The position numbers and the translations under genes are program-made. The notes beneath the pieces are model-generated. The model was not told the DNA's origin, did not search any database, and saw only the letters and a list, made by a program, of their open reading frames with translations. Shown one piece after another: positions 1 through 9,290 of a stretch of 64,000 nt of DNA. Position 1 is the stretch's first letter; every line of letters starts with the position of its first letter. This DNA comes from Porticoccaceae bacterium (GTDB taxonomy: Bacteria; Pseudomonadota; Gammaproteobacteria; Pseudomonadales; Porticoccaceae): NCBI GenBank assembly GCA_026005035.1, contig BPKH01000006.1:112501-176500 (forward strand), read 5' to 3'.

Positions 1-1439
<1,439 letters not shown>

Positions 1440-1569
1440 TATAACAGAAGCGATCCCCAACCCAGGATCGACACCAAAGCTCCGCCCCCACCCAACTTCC
1501 CAACAACACCACCCCAATTTGTCGAAACGGGGCAGCCAACCGCATAAGACCCACGTCGACAAACCCCTT

Positions 1570-1689
1570 TGCCTGGCGACCATAGAGCGTCGGAACCACC
1601 TGATCCCATCCCGAACTCAGAAGTGAAACGGCGCATCGCCGATGGTAGTGTGGGGCCTCCCCATGCGAGAGTAGGTCATCGCCAGGCTC
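1570..1689 (+). rRNA. rrf: 5S ribosomal RNA
   Basis: The complementary ends TGCCTGGCGA and TCGCCAGGC bracket about 120 nt with the conserved core CCGAACTCAGAAGTGAAAC and the GCCGATGGTAGTGTGGGG block typical of proteobacterial 5S rRNA. It lies 130 nt after the 23S gene, as the last gene of the rRNA operon, followed directly by a terminator. No tRNA follows it. Confidence 0.97.
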
Positions 1690-1700
1690 ATAAACCACAA

Positions 1701-1728
1701 AACGCCCACCCAAAAGTGGGCGTTTTTT
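1701..1728 (+). terminator. Intrinsic terminator of the rRNA operon
   Basis: A perfect 9-bp stem (AACGCCCAC / GTGGGCGTT) with a six-base loop runs into a T6 tract 12 bases after 5S. It ends the rRNA transcript before the convergent Crp/Fnr gene. Confidence 0.92.
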
Positions 1729-1792
1729 ATTTGATCTCCCCAACAAGGAGGGCGCGGGGCCGCGGGGGCGGTCCGCCGAGCCCTCGCGGCGC

Positions 1793-2482
1793 TCAGTCGT
1801 TCTCTGCCTCGCGCAAGATGATGAGGGCCCGGCCCTCGCTGCGCACGAGGCCCTCTTCCTCGAGCTGTTTCAGGGCTCGGCTCGCCATTTCCCGGGAGCA
1901 GCCGGCCATGCGGCTGAGTTCTTCGCGGGTCAGGGCGAGGCGCACGCCCTGCGGGTGCGGTTGGGCGCCCGGTCCCCGGGCGAGCTCTTCCAAAATGCGC
2001 GCGATGCGCCCTTGCACGTCGAGGGAGGTCAGGGTGACGAGGCGCCGGTTGCACTTGGTGAGGCGGCGGCTGAGCTTGGCGCCCAGCAACTTCAAAAAGT
2101 CCACCGCCCAAGGCTTCATTTCCTGTTCGAGCGCTTCCCAGAGCCCGGCATAGGTGATCTTGGCCAGGCGGCAGCGGGTGCGGGTGAAGATGGAGACCTC
2201 CCGCTGGTGGTGGCTCACGAACACGCCGGTCTCGCCGATGAAGTCCCCCGGGTGGAGGTGGTCGAGGATGTAGTCCCGCTCGTCCTCGCCGGCCATGGAC
2301 ACCACCAGGATGCCTTCCACCACGTAGTAGAGAGTGTCCGCCGTGTCGCCGGGCACCATCACAAAGGTCCGCGGCGGGTAGACGTTGTGGTGGCAGAGGG
2401 CCAGGAAGCGCTCGAGGGTCTCCTGGGCTCTCGGGTCGCTTGCAGCTTCCGGAGCTGGAGCCAATGCCTGCGGCGGTTTCAT
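1793..2482 (-). CDS. Crp/Fnr-family transcriptional regulator
   Basis: This 229-residue protein has the CRP fold order: an N-terminal cyclic-nucleotide-binding beta roll (about 25-140), a dimerisation helix, and a C-terminal winged HTH whose recognition helix reads GCSREMASRALKQLEEEG, close to the E. coli CRP helix. The GDFIGE motif keeps the glutamate that contacts ribose in CRP. In the next segment an arginine aligns with CRP Arg82, but the CRP Ser83 position appears to be Glu, so the ligand may not be cAMP. There is no Fnr-type N-terminal cysteine cluster. A GGAGG lies about ten bases before ATG. It is divergent from birA and convergent with the rRNA operon. The regulon cannot be told from the sequence. 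Confidence 0.88.
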   Translation of the reverse strand: MKPPQALAPAPEAASDPRAQETLERFLALCHHNVYPPRTFVMVPGDTADTLYYVVEGILVVSMAGEDERDYILDHLHPGDFIGETGVFVSHHQREVSIFTRTRCRLAKITYAGLWEALEQEMKPWAVDFLKLLGAKLSRRLTKCNRRLVTLTSLDVQGRIARILEELARGPGAQPHPQGVRLALTREELSRMAGCSREMASRALKQLEEEGLVRSEGRALIILREAEND

Positions 2483-2618
2483 CGCCAGCCGACCTCCTTC
2501 AAGGGAGCGCGGAGTGCTTCACGGCGACCAGGAATACCGAGCATCGTCCGCAAATTGCCAATCGGTTGCAGGACAACAGCATATCAGGTTCCGGCGCGGC
2601 GCAAAGGCGGTGCTCGGC

Positions 2619-2624
2619 TACAAT
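2619..2624 (+). promoter_or_regulatory. Candidate birA -10 box (TACAAT)
   Basis: TACAAT ends only six bases before the birA ATG, and no Shine-Dalgarno sequence lies between, so transcription would begin at or near the start codon. No good -35 is visible at 17 bp. This is inference from one hexamer. Confidence 0.35.
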
Positions 2625-2630
2625 GGCGCC

Positions 2631-3578
2631 ATGAAACGCAGACTCCTCGAGTTGCTCGCCGACGGACACCTCCATTCCGGCGCCGCCCTGGCGGCCAACC
2701 TCGGCGTGAGCCGCACCGCCGTCTGGAAAGGCGTCACCGCACTGCGCGCCCTGGGCGTGGAGGTACAAGCCGAGGGAGGCAAGGGTTATCGAATTCCGGG
2801 AGGGCTCGAACTGCTCGATGCCGAGCGGATCCGGCGATTGCTGCCGGCCTCGGCCGCGGCCTTGCTCGCCGGCCTCGAGGTCCTCGAAGAGGTGGACTCT
2901 ACCAATCGCTATCTGGCCGATCTCGCCGAGAGGGCTCATGCCAGGTCGGTGTTGGCGGAGCGACAGACCCGGGGCCGCGGCCGGCGGGGACGCAGCTGGG
3001 TCAGTCCCTTTGGGCGCAACCTCTACCTCTCGGTGGGGTGGCGGTGGGAAGGTGGGATCGCCGCCCTGGAGGGGCTGAGCCCGGCCGTGGCTTTGGCGGT
3101 GCGCAGGGCGCTGGGGGGCGATCCCCGCCTGGCTGTCAAGTGGCCCAACGACGTGCTGCTGGACGGCCGGAAAGTCGCCGGCATCCTGTCGGAGATCCAC
3201 GGCGACCCGGTGGGGCCCTGTCTCTTGGTGGTGGGCATCGGGGTGAACCTGGGGATGGGCGAAAGCGGCGCGGCCATCGATCAACCCTGGGCCGACCTGA
3301 CCGAGTTGGGCCGGCAAGGGCGCAACGCCACCGCGGCGGCCTTGCTGGCGGAGCTGCTGCCCCTTTTGGATCGCTTTCCCAGATCTGGGTTCGAGCCCTT
3401 CCGGGAAGAGTGGAATCGGCTCGATCTGTGCCGCGATCGGCCCGTCCGGGTCCATCTCGCCGGCAACCCTGTGGACGGCGTCGCTCGGGGCGTGGGCCCG
3501 ACGGGGGCGCTCCTCGTCGAAACAGGAGGGGTGCTGCGATCCTTCCAGGGAGGGGAAATCTCCGTGCGAGCCCGCTGA
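2631..3578 (+). CDS. birA: Biotin--[acetyl-CoA-carboxylase] ligase / biotin repressor BirA
   Basis: This 315-residue protein has a complete bifunctional BirA layout. An N-terminal winged HTH (about 1-60, with VSRTAVWKGV as recognition helix) precedes the ligase domain with the biotinyl-AMP loop GRGRRGRSW near 115, the KWPNDV motif near 170 and KVAGILSE near 182, then the small C-terminal SH3-like domain. It activates biotin to biotinyl-5'-AMP and transfers it to the carboxyl carrier protein. The HTH suggests it also represses biotin genes; bioA lies about 58 kb away in this window. ATG 2631 matches family length; upstream in-frame codons lie in the intergenic region. Its stop overlaps the next start (TGATG). 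Confidence 0.95.
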   Translation: MKRRLLELLADGHLHSGAALAANLGVSRTAVWKGVTALRALGVEVQAEGGKGYRIPGGLELLDAERIRRLLPASAAALLAGLEVLEEVDSTNRYLADLAERAHARSVLAERQTRGRGRRGRSWVSPFGRNLYLSVGWRWEGGIAALEGLSPAVALAVRRALGGDPRLAVKWPNDVLLDGRKVAGILSEIHGDPVGPCLLVVGIGVNLGMGESGAAIDQPWADLTELGRQGRNATAAALLAELLPLLDRFPRSGFEPFREEWNRLDLCRDRPVRVHLAGNPVDGVARGVGPTGALLVETGGVLRSFQGGEISVRAR

Positions 3579-4285
3579 TGATCCTGGACATCGACCTGGG
3601 CAACAGCCGGCTCAAATGGCTCCTCCGGAACCACCAAGGCGAGGTGCAGGAGGAGGGTGCCGGCGAGTCCGCCCGCTGGGCGGACGTCTTGCCGCGCGGC
3701 CCGTCCCTGCAGCGGATCCGCGTCGCCTCGGTGCGCGGCGACCTGAACGCCGAGTTGGCTCGCCACTGTCGGGAACGCTATGGGGTGGCGTGCGAGTTCG
3801 CCCGCGTTCGCGAGGGGCTGCTCGGCCTTTCCTGCGCCTACCGGGAACCGGATCGCTTGGGGGTGGACCGCTGGCTTGCTCTCCTCGCCTGCGTCGGCGA
3901 GGGGTTGCGCAGGGCGCTGGTGGTGGATGCCGGCACCGCGCTCACCCTCGACCTGCTCGACGAGGGCCGGCACCGAGGGGGCTTTATCCTCCCCGGCCTG
4001 GCGGCGATGGCCCGTGCGTTGGGAGAGAACACTTGGGGGGTCGCGGCGGCAGGCCGCGAGGAGGGCCGTCTGGAGGCGGGACGGGATACCGCCACCTGCG
4101 TCGCCAACGGCGCTCTGCTCGCGGCGGTGGGCGCGATCGAGCGGGCCTGGCGTCAATACGCCGCGCCTCCGGTGGTGGTGACCGGGGGCGACGGTCCTCG
4201 GCTGGTTGCGTTTTTCCCCTCCTCGGTGGACGCTCGGCTGCGGCCGGACCTCGTCCTCGCCGGTTTGGCGTTGGCGCTTCCCTAG
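3578..4285 (+). CDS. coaX: Type III pantothenate kinase
   Basis: This 235-residue protein of the ASKHA fold catalyses the first step of CoA synthesis, phosphorylating pantothenate. The type III signatures are present: DIDLGNSRLKW at the N-terminus (phosphate-1 loop), GVDRWLAL in the middle, VDAGTALTLDLL (phosphate-2) and a Gly-rich segment ending in VVTGGDG near the C-terminus. The ATG overlaps the last base of the birA stop, so translation is coupled. The birA-coaX order is widespread in proteobacteria. Confidence 0.95.
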   Translation: MILDIDLGNSRLKWLLRNHQGEVQEEGAGESARWADVLPRGPSLQRIRVASVRGDLNAELARHCRERYGVACEFARVREGLLGLSCAYREPDRLGVDRWLALLACVGEGLRRALVVDAGTALTLDLLDEGRHRGGFILPGLAAMARALGENTWGVAAAGREEGRLEAGRDTATCVANGALLAAVGAIERAWRQYAAPPVVVTGGDGPRLVAFFPSSVDARLRPDLVLAGLALALP

Positions 4286-4295
4286 GGGTGTAGTG

Positions 4296-4982
4296 ATGCG
4301 TTGGCTCGCCCTCTTGCTGCTGGTCGCCAACCTCTTGCCGGCCCTGTTCCCCGGCAATCGCGGCTGGGTGGTGGCACAGCGTCCCGAAAGAGGGGGGGCG
4401 CGCCCCGAGGAACTCCAGGCGCCCTCGCTGCAACTGCTGGCGGAGCGCACCGCCGAGAGCGACGGCGCGCACGCCGAGCGGACCCCCTTTCGCTCGGGGG
4501 GGCACTGTTCCCTGCTCGGCCCCTTCGGATCGGTCGCCGCCGCGGAGCGCGTGGCCCTGCAATTCGAAGCCCGGGGCGTCGCCCTGCGGCGGCACGCGCG
4601 GGAAGTGGGGGTTGGCAGCGATTACTGGGTCTACCTCCCCCGCCCCCCTTCGAGCCGCGCCGCGGGTCGGCTCCTCCAAGAGTTGAAGGCCGCGGGCATG
4701 GAGGGATATCGCATTCCAGCGGGACCGCTGGCGGGGGCGGTGGGGGTCGCCGTCTACGCGGATGCGGAGGCGGCCGAACGGGAACGCCAACGACTCATCG
4801 CCTTGGGCTATCCCGCCGAGGTGGGGCGCATCGAGCGCCGAGCCCTCGAGTTCTGGCTCGTGGGGGAGACGCTCCGCCCCGCCACCCTGGCCGCCGTGGA
4901 GCGGGCGCTGGGGGATCGCCTGCCCCACAGGGGGGTTCGGGAAGACTGCCAATCGGTTGCTTCCGCCATGCACTTCCAATAG
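4296..4982 (+). CDS. SPOR-domain protein, membrane-anchored or exported
   Basis: The 228-residue product starts with a hydrophobic N-terminus (about residues 3-16, LAL/LLLVANLLPALF), either a signal sequence or an anchor. A Glu/Arg-rich linker follows, then SPOR-like features: SLLGPFGS near 70, DYWVYLPRPPSSRAAGRLLQEL near 110, and a GVAVYADAEAAERERQRL repeat. SPOR domains bind denuded glycan strands at division sites. It is 10 bases after coaX, so likely third in the birA-coaX operon. A SPOR protein next to coaX is common in gammaproteobacteria. The exact role is unknown. The tRNA-tufB promoter sits in its 3' end. Confidence 0.75.
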   Translation: MRWLALLLLVANLLPALFPGNRGWVVAQRPERGGARPEELQAPSLQLLAERTAESDGAHAERTPFRSGGHCSLLGPFGSVAAAERVALQFEARGVALRRHAREVGVGSDYWVYLPRPPSSRAAGRLLQELKAAGMEGYRIPAGPLAGAVGVAVYADAEAAERERQRLIALGYPAEVGRIERRALEFWLVGETLRPATLAAVERALGDRLPHRGVREDCQSVASAMHFQ

Positions 4983-4985
4983 AAT
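4957..4985 (+). promoter_or_regulatory. Sigma-70-type promoter for the tRNA-tufB cluster
   Basis: TTGCTT, a 17-bp spacer and TAGAAT lie 28 bases before the first tRNA, followed by a GC-rich discriminator (CGCCGCTCCC) of the kind that makes stable-RNA promoters sensitive to ppGpp. The promoter overlaps the end of the SPOR gene. Confidence 0.7.
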
Positions 4986-5013
4986 CGCCGCTCCCGGTGG
5001 TGTCACTTCCCGC

Positions 5014-5089
5014 GCTGGCGTAGCTCAGTTGGTAGAGCGGCTGATTTGTAATCAGCGGGTCGGGGGTTCGACTCCTCTCGCCAGCTCCA
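5014..5089 (+). tRNA. tRNA-Thr (anticodon TGT)
   Basis: A 76-nt cloverleaf with acceptor stem GCTGGCG/CGCCAGC and CCA encoded. The anticodon loop TTTGTAA gives TGT at 5047-5049, and the T arm contains GGTTCGACTCC. First of four tRNA genes ahead of tufB, as in the E. coli thrU-tyrU-glyT-thrT-tufB operon. Confidence 0.97.
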
Positions 5090-5147
5090 GTTCGCCCGCG
5101 GGTCTTGACAAGAGCGTCGGCGGAGCAGAGAATACGCGGCCTTTTTC

Positions 5148-5231
5148 GGAGGGGTTCCCGAGCGGTCAAAGGGATCAGACTGTAAATCTGACGCGCAAGC
5201 TTCGGTGGTTCGAATCCACCCCCCTCCACCA
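5148..5231 (+). tRNA. tRNA-Tyr (anticodon GTA)
   Basis: An 84-nt class II tRNA with a long variable arm. Acceptor GGAGGGG pairs with CCCCTCC, CCA is encoded, and the anticodon GTA lies at 5182-5184. Second in the tRNA-tufB cluster. Confidence 0.97.
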
Positions 5232-5307
5232 AGTTGGCCAGCGGAAGCGGCGGAGGCGGTTGCCCTGCCGGTCCGGCTCAGCGCAAAGGGCGGTAGAGCG
5301 CGGTCGA

Positions 5308-5381
<74 letters not shown>

Positions 5382-5398
5382 AGCGGAGGAAGTTTCAG

Positions 5399-5474
5399 GC
5401 TCTTGTAGCTCAGTCGGTAGAGCACACCCTTGGTAAGGGTGAGGTCGGCGGTTCAAATCCGCCCAAGAGCTCCA
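5399..5474 (+). tRNA. tRNA-Thr (anticodon GGT)
   Basis: A 76-nt cloverleaf with acceptor GCTCTTG/CAAGAGC, encoded CCA and anticodon GGT at 5432-5434. It is the last tRNA before tufB, 46 bases upstream of the tuf start. Confidence 0.97.
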
Positions 5475-5520
5475 TACACAGAGAGGCGAAGATCGATCCC
5501 CTTTACAGGAGGCGCTCGCA

Positions 5521-6714
5521 ATGGCGAAGGAAAAGTTTGAACGGAAGAAGCCCCATGTGAATGTGGGGACGATTGGTCATGTGGACCATGGGAAGACGAC
5601 GCTGACGGCGGCGCTGACGCGGGTGTGTGCGGAGACCTGGGGGGGTCAGGCGGTGCCGTTTGAGGGGATTGACAAGGCGCCGGAGGAGCGGGAGCGCGGG
5701 ATTACGATTGCGACGTCGCACGTGGAGTATGAGAGTGCGAAGCGGCACTATGCGCATGTGGACTGTCCGGGTCATGCCGACTATGTGAAGAACATGATCA
5801 CGGGTGCGGCGCAGATGGACGGTGCGATTTTGGTGGTGAGTGCGGCGGATGGTCCGATGCCGCAGACGCGGGAGCACATTTTGCTGGCGCGTCAGGTGGG
5901 TGTGCCGTACATCGTGGTGTTTTTGAACAAGGCGGACATGGTGGACGATCCGGAGCTTCTCGAGCTGGTGGAGATGGAGGTTCGGGAGCTGTTGGACCAG
6001 TATGAGTTTCCTGGGGACGACACGCCGATCATTGTGGGTTCGGCGCTGATGGCGCTGGAGGGCAAGGACGACAATGGTCTGGGCACCAGTGCGGTGAGGA
6101 AGCTGGTGGAGACCATGGACGAGTACATTCCGGAGCCGGAGCGAGCGATTGACCAGCCGTTTTTGATGCCGATTGAGGATGTGTTTTCGATTTCGGGCCG
6201 AGGGACGGTGGTGACGGGCCGGATTGAGCGGGGCAAGGTGAAGGTTGGGGACGAGGTGGAGATTGTGGGTCTTCGGGAGACGCAGAAGACCACGGTGACG
6301 GGTGTGGAGATGTTCCGCAAGCTTCTGGACGAGGGGGTTGCGGGGGACAATGTTGGGGTGTTGTTGCGTGGGACGAAGCGTGACGAGGTGGAGCGTGGTC
6401 AGGTGTTGGCGAAGCCTGGCTCGATCACGCCGCACACCAAGTTTGAGTGTGAGGTGTATGTGCTGACGAAGGAGGAGGGGGGTCGGCACACGCCGTTTTT
6501 CAATGGGTATCGTCCGCAGTTTTATTTCCGGACCACGGATGTGACGGGGGCGGTGGAGCTTCCGGAGGGTGTGGAGATGGTGATGCCGGGAGACAACGTG
6601 CGGATGACGGTGACGCTGATTGCGCCCATTGCGATGGAGGAGGGTTTGCGGTTTGCGATCCGGGAGGGGGGCCGGACGGTGGGTGCCGGCGTGGTGACCA
6701 AGGTCATCGAGTGA
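5521..6714 (+). CDS. tufB: Elongation factor Tu (copy near the tRNA genes)
   Basis: The 397-residue GTPase delivers aminoacyl-tRNA to the ribosome. G motifs are intact: GHVDHGKT (19-26), RGITI with the switch-I Thr, DCPGHAD near 81, NKAD near 136 and a SAL motif near 175. Domains II and III follow at full length. It has an AGGAGG RBS seven bases upstream of ATG. It differs visibly from the second copy at 24374 by one base (TCG/GCG, Ser66 here, Ala there). Codon use is unlike the neighbours: third positions are mostly G or T (ACG, GCG, GTG, GGG, ATT, GGT), whereas fusA and the ribosomal genes prefer C. Confidence 0.98.
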   Translation: MAKEKFERKKPHVNVGTIGHVDHGKTTLTAALTRVCAETWGGQAVPFEGIDKAPEERERGITIATSHVEYESAKRHYAHVDCPGHADYVKNMITGAAQMDGAILVVSAADGPMPQTREHILLARQVGVPYIVVFLNKADMVDDPELLELVEMEVRELLDQYEFPGDDTPIIVGSALMALEGKDDNGLGTSAVRKLVETMDEYIPEPERAIDQPFLMPIEDVFSISGRGTVVTGRIERGKVKVGDEVEIVGLRETQKTTVTGVEMFRKLLDEGVAGDNVGVLLRGTKRDEVERGQVLAKPGSITPHTKFECEVYVLTKEEGGRHTPFFNGYRPQFYFRTTDVTGAVELPEGVEMVMPGDNVRMTVTLIAPIAMEEGLRFAIREGGRTVGAGVVTKVIE

Positions 6715-6740
6715 CCCCCCGACAATCGCCCAAGCCAAGG

Positions 6741-6757
6741 GCCGCCCAGGGGGCGGC
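6741..6757 (+). terminator. GC-rich hairpin after tufB
   Basis: A 7-bp stem (GCCGCCC/GGGCGGC) with a 3-base loop, followed by TCTTCTCGCTTT rather than a clean T tract. It is the counterpart of the better terminator after the second tuf copy and may act only as a partial terminator or processing site, since tRNA-Trp and secE-nusG lie downstream. Confidence 0.5.
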
Positions 6758-6806
6758 TCTTCTCGCTTTGGGTTTTCCGCCGGGTCGAGGCTCATGTCCG
6801 TTTCGA

Positions 6807-6882
6807 AGGCCAGTAGTTCAATTGGTAGAGCACCGGTCTCCAAAACCGGGGGTTGGGGGTTCGAGTCCCTCCTGGCCTGCCA
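6807..6882 (+). tRNA. tRNA-Trp (anticodon CCA)
   Basis: A 76-nt cloverleaf with acceptor AGGCCAG/CTGGCCT, encoded CCA and anticodon CCA at 6840-6842. It lies between tufB and secE, a common arrangement in gammaproteobacteria outside the enterics. Confidence 0.97.
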
Positions 6883-6909
6883 TCTTCGTTGTGGGGAGGT
6901 GAGGGGCTG

Positions 6910-7281
6910 ATGGCGACCGCGGCTTCCAACGGCGCTGGCTCGCGCCTCGACCTCCTCAAGTGGGCGGTGGTCGGGTCCTTGGTCGCGGCCGGCGTGTGGG
7001 GTAACCACCACTACGCCTCGGAACCGCTCTTGTACCGGGCCCTGGCACTGCTTGTCTTGGCGCTGCTCGCGCTGGCCGTCGCCGCCACCACCGCCAAGGG
7101 GGCCGAGTTTCTCGAGCTCGCCAAGGGTGCCCGCCTGGAGGCTCGGCGCATCGTTTGGCCCACCCGCCAGGAGTGCAACCAGACCACTCTGGTGGTGGTC
7201 GGATTCATTCTGCTCACGGCATTGATCCTATGGGGGCTCGACAGCCTGTTCGGCTGGCTGATCTCCCTCGTCATTGGGTGA
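6910..7281 (+). CDS. secE: Preprotein translocase subunit SecE
   Basis: The 123-residue inner-membrane protein clamps SecY in the SecYEG channel. Three hydrophobic segments are visible (about 17-35, 42-63, 93-123), the three-helix form typical of gammaproteobacteria. The conserved cytoplasmic hinge [11 protein letters not shown] precedes the last helix. ATG 6910 has GGGAGGTGAGG just upstream. The partner secY is at 34979. Five bases separate it from nusG. Confidence 0.95.
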   Translation: MATAASNGAGSRLDLLKWAVVGSLVAAGVWGNHHYASEPLLYRALALLVLALLALAVAATTAKGAEFLELAKGARLEARRIVWPTRQECNQTTLVVVGFILLTALILWGLDSLFGWLISLVIG

Positions 7282-7286
7282 TCCAA

Positions 7287-7820
7287 ATGGCCAAGCGCTG
7301 GTACGTGGTCCAAGCCTATTCGGGCTTCGAGAAGAAAGTGGCCGCCACCCTCAAGGAGCGGATCGCGCTCTTCGGTATGGAGGACAAGTTCGGCGAGATC
7401 CTGGTCCCCACCGAGGAAGTGGTCGAGATGCGCGGTGGGCAAAAGCGGCGCAGCGAGCGCAAGTTCTTCCCCGGCTACGTCCTGGTGGAGATGGAGCTGG
7501 ACGACGACACCTGGCATCTGGTCAAGGAGACCCCCCGCGTGCTCGGCTTCTTGGGCGGGCGCGCCGACCGCCCGTCGCCGATCAGCAAGGAAGAGGCGGA
7601 TGCCATTTTGCAGCGGGTCCACGAATCGGAAGAAAAGCCCCGCCCCAAGACCATCTTCGAGCCGGGCGAAGTGGTGCGGGTCGTGGAGGGCCCCTTCAAC
7701 GACTTCACCGGGGTCGTCGAGGAAGTCAACTACGAGAAGTCGAGGTTGCGCGTGTCGGTCTCCATCTTCGGGCGTTCGACGCCGGTCGAGCTCGATTTCA
7801 ACCAGGTGGAAAAAGGCTGA
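7287..7820 (+). CDS. nusG: Transcription termination/antitermination protein NusG
   Basis: At 177 residues it has the normal length: an NGN domain ([17 protein letters not shown] at the start) that binds the RNA polymerase clamp, and a C-terminal KOW domain ([21 protein letters not shown] near 125-145) that contacts S10 or Rho. It couples transcription to translation. It follows secE in the classic secE-nusG pair. Confidence 0.97.
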   Translation: MAKRWYVVQAYSGFEKKVAATLKERIALFGMEDKFGEILVPTEEVVEMRGGQKRRSERKFFPGYVLVEMELDDDTWHLVKETPRVLGFLGGRADRPSPISKEEADAILQRVHESEEKPRPKTIFEPGEVVRVVEGPFNDFTGVVEEVNYEKSRLRVSVSIFGRSTPVELDFNQVEKG

Positions 7821-7849
7821 GGCGCGCGGCGAACCGAGGCGGCCATTTG

Positions 7850-7890
7850 GACGGCGCGAGCCGTCGGGGAGCCGGCACCGAGGGGCCGGC
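7850..7890 (+). promoter_or_regulatory. rplK leader with two stem-loops
   Basis: The 96-nt gap before rplK contains GACGGC-GCGA-GCCGTC (a 6-bp stem with a GNRA tetraloop, 7850-7865) and a second GCCGGC/GCCGGC stem (7871-7890), then an AGGAG RBS. In E. coli the L11-L1 mRNA leader is the target of L1 repression. Whether either stem is the L1 site here is inference; the characteristic L1 internal loop was not resolved. Confidence 0.4.
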
Positions 7891-7916
7891 GTCAACCACC
7901 CACAGGAGTTTAAGCA

Positions 7917-8348
7917 ATGGCGAAAAAGGTACAGGCCTACATCAAGCTGCAGGTGAAGGCCGGTCAGGCGAATCCCAGCCCCCCCGTGGGTCCTGCCCTG
8001 GGCCAGCACGGGGTGAACATCATGGAATTCTGCAAGGCATTCAACGCCCAGACACAGGGGCTTGAGCCGGGCTCGCCGGTGCCGGTGGTGATCACGGTCT
8101 ACAGCGACCGCAGCTTCACCTTCACCCTCAAGACGCCGCCCGCTTCCTATCTGCTCAAAAAAGCGGCGGGCATCGAAAGCGGAAGCGCGCGCCCCAACAC
8201 CCAGAAAGTGGGCAAGGTGACCCGGGCCCAACTGGAAGAGATCGCGCGCATCAAGCAGCCCGACCTCACCGCGGCCGATCTCGAGGCCGCCGTGCGCACC
8301 ATTGCCGGGTCGGCCCGCTCCATGGGGCTCGAGGTGGAGGGACTCTGA
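7917..8348 (+). CDS. rplK: 50S ribosomal protein L11
   Basis: The 143-residue protein of the GTPase-associated centre binds 23S helices 43/44 and is needed for RelA activation. The Pro-rich N-domain motif [20 protein letters not shown] and the C-terminal RNA-binding domain ([14 protein letters not shown]) are intact. AGGAG lies eight bases before ATG. One base separates it from rplA. Confidence 0.98.
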   Translation: MAKKVQAYIKLQVKAGQANPSPPVGPALGQHGVNIMEFCKAFNAQTQGLEPGSPVPVVITVYSDRSFTFTLKTPPASYLLKKAAGIESGSARPNTQKVGKVTRAQLEEIARIKQPDLTAADLEAAVRTIAGSARSMGLEVEGL

Positions 8349-8349
8349 G

Positions 8350-9045
8350 ATGGCCAAGTTGTCGAAGCGGATGCGGGCGATTCGGGAAAAGGTGGATCCC
8401 ACACGCGTGTACCCGGTGGACGAGGCGATCGCGCTCCTCAAGGAATGCGCCACCGCCCGGTTTGAGGAAACCGTCGAAGTGGCCGTCAACCTCGGCATCG
8501 ACCCCCGCAAATCGGATCAGGTAGTGCGTGGGGCCACTACCCTGCCCCACGGCACCGGCAAGCAGGTGCGGGTGGCCGTCTTCGCCCAGGGGGAGGCCGC
8601 GGAAGCGGCGCGCAGTGCCGGCGCCGATCGCGTGGGTATGGAAGATCTCGCGGAAGAGATCAAAGCGGGCAATCTGGACTTCGACGTGGTGATCGCCGAG
8701 CCGGCCGCCATGCGCCTCGTCGGCCAGTTGGGACAGATCCTGGGCCCGCGCGGACTCATGCCCAACCCCAAGACGGGCACCGTAACCCCGGACGTGGCCA
8801 CTGCCGTGCGCAACGCCAAGGCGGGGCAGGTTCGCTATCGCGCCGACAAGGGCGGCATCGTCCACGGGGGGATCGGCAAGGTCAGTTTTTCGCCCGAGGC
8901 TCTCAAGGAGAACCTGGCGGCGCTGTTGGCCGATTTGAAAAAGGCCAAGCCCGCCTCAGCCAAGGGTGTGTATCTCAAGAAGGTGACCCTGTCCACCACC
9001 ATGGGGCCGGGGATCACCATCGACCATTCGGCTCTGGAGGCCTGA
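8350..9045 (+). CDS. rplA: 50S ribosomal protein L1
   Basis: The 231-residue L1-stalk protein binds 23S helix 76 and helps release deacylated tRNA; in E. coli it represses its own operon. The conserved interdomain segments [14 protein letters not shown] and [14 protein letters not shown] are present. MAKLSKRMR is the usual start; longer in-frame extensions run into rplK. Confidence 0.98.
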   Translation: MAKLSKRMRAIREKVDPTRVYPVDEAIALLKECATARFEETVEVAVNLGIDPRKSDQVVRGATTLPHGTGKQVRVAVFAQGEAAEAARSAGADRVGMEDLAEEIKAGNLDFDVVIAEPAAMRLVGQLGQILGPRGLMPNPKTGTVTPDVATAVRNAKAGQVRYRADKGGIVHGGIGKVSFSPEALKENLAALLADLKKAKPASAKGVYLKKVTLSTTMGPGITIDHSALEA

Positions 9046-9117
9046 ATGGCCAGCAGGTGGCGCTCCGTGCGCCGCCCGAAGAGGCTTTGGGGTTCGCGCA
9101 CCGCCGCTGCGGGGCGC

Positions 9118-9197
9118 GGGCCGTCAAAGACCGCAGGCACCGCGAGGTTTAATGTCGCAGACCCTTTCGGCGAGCGACGCCTGCGCAGACGGTGTGA
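9118..9197 (+). ncRNA. L10 leader (ribosomal protein L10-L12 binding mRNA element)
   Basis: Inside the 245-nt gap between rplA and rplJ, GTCAAAGACCGCAGGC is matched about 40 bases later by GCCTGCGCAGAC. Together they form the stem with the internal AAAGAC/CAGAC junction characteristic of the L10 leader family, where the L10(L12)4 complex binds to repress rplJL translation. Flanking sequence is not protein coding. The rplJ start is about 95 bases downstream, so long-range folding would be needed as in E. coli. Confidence 0.85.
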
Positions 9198-9290
9198 CCC
9201 GAACCGGTTTGTGGAGCGAACTGGATTCGATCACATCGTGGTGGCCGGGTTGCGACCCGGTACGGATGGGACAATCCAGGAGAAACAGGC

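Noticed and set aside
5503-7011. A 502-codon antisense frame opposite tufB, repeated opposite tufA
   Set aside because: A His/Arg-rich mirror of tuf codon usage. It is duplicated because tuf is duplicated.
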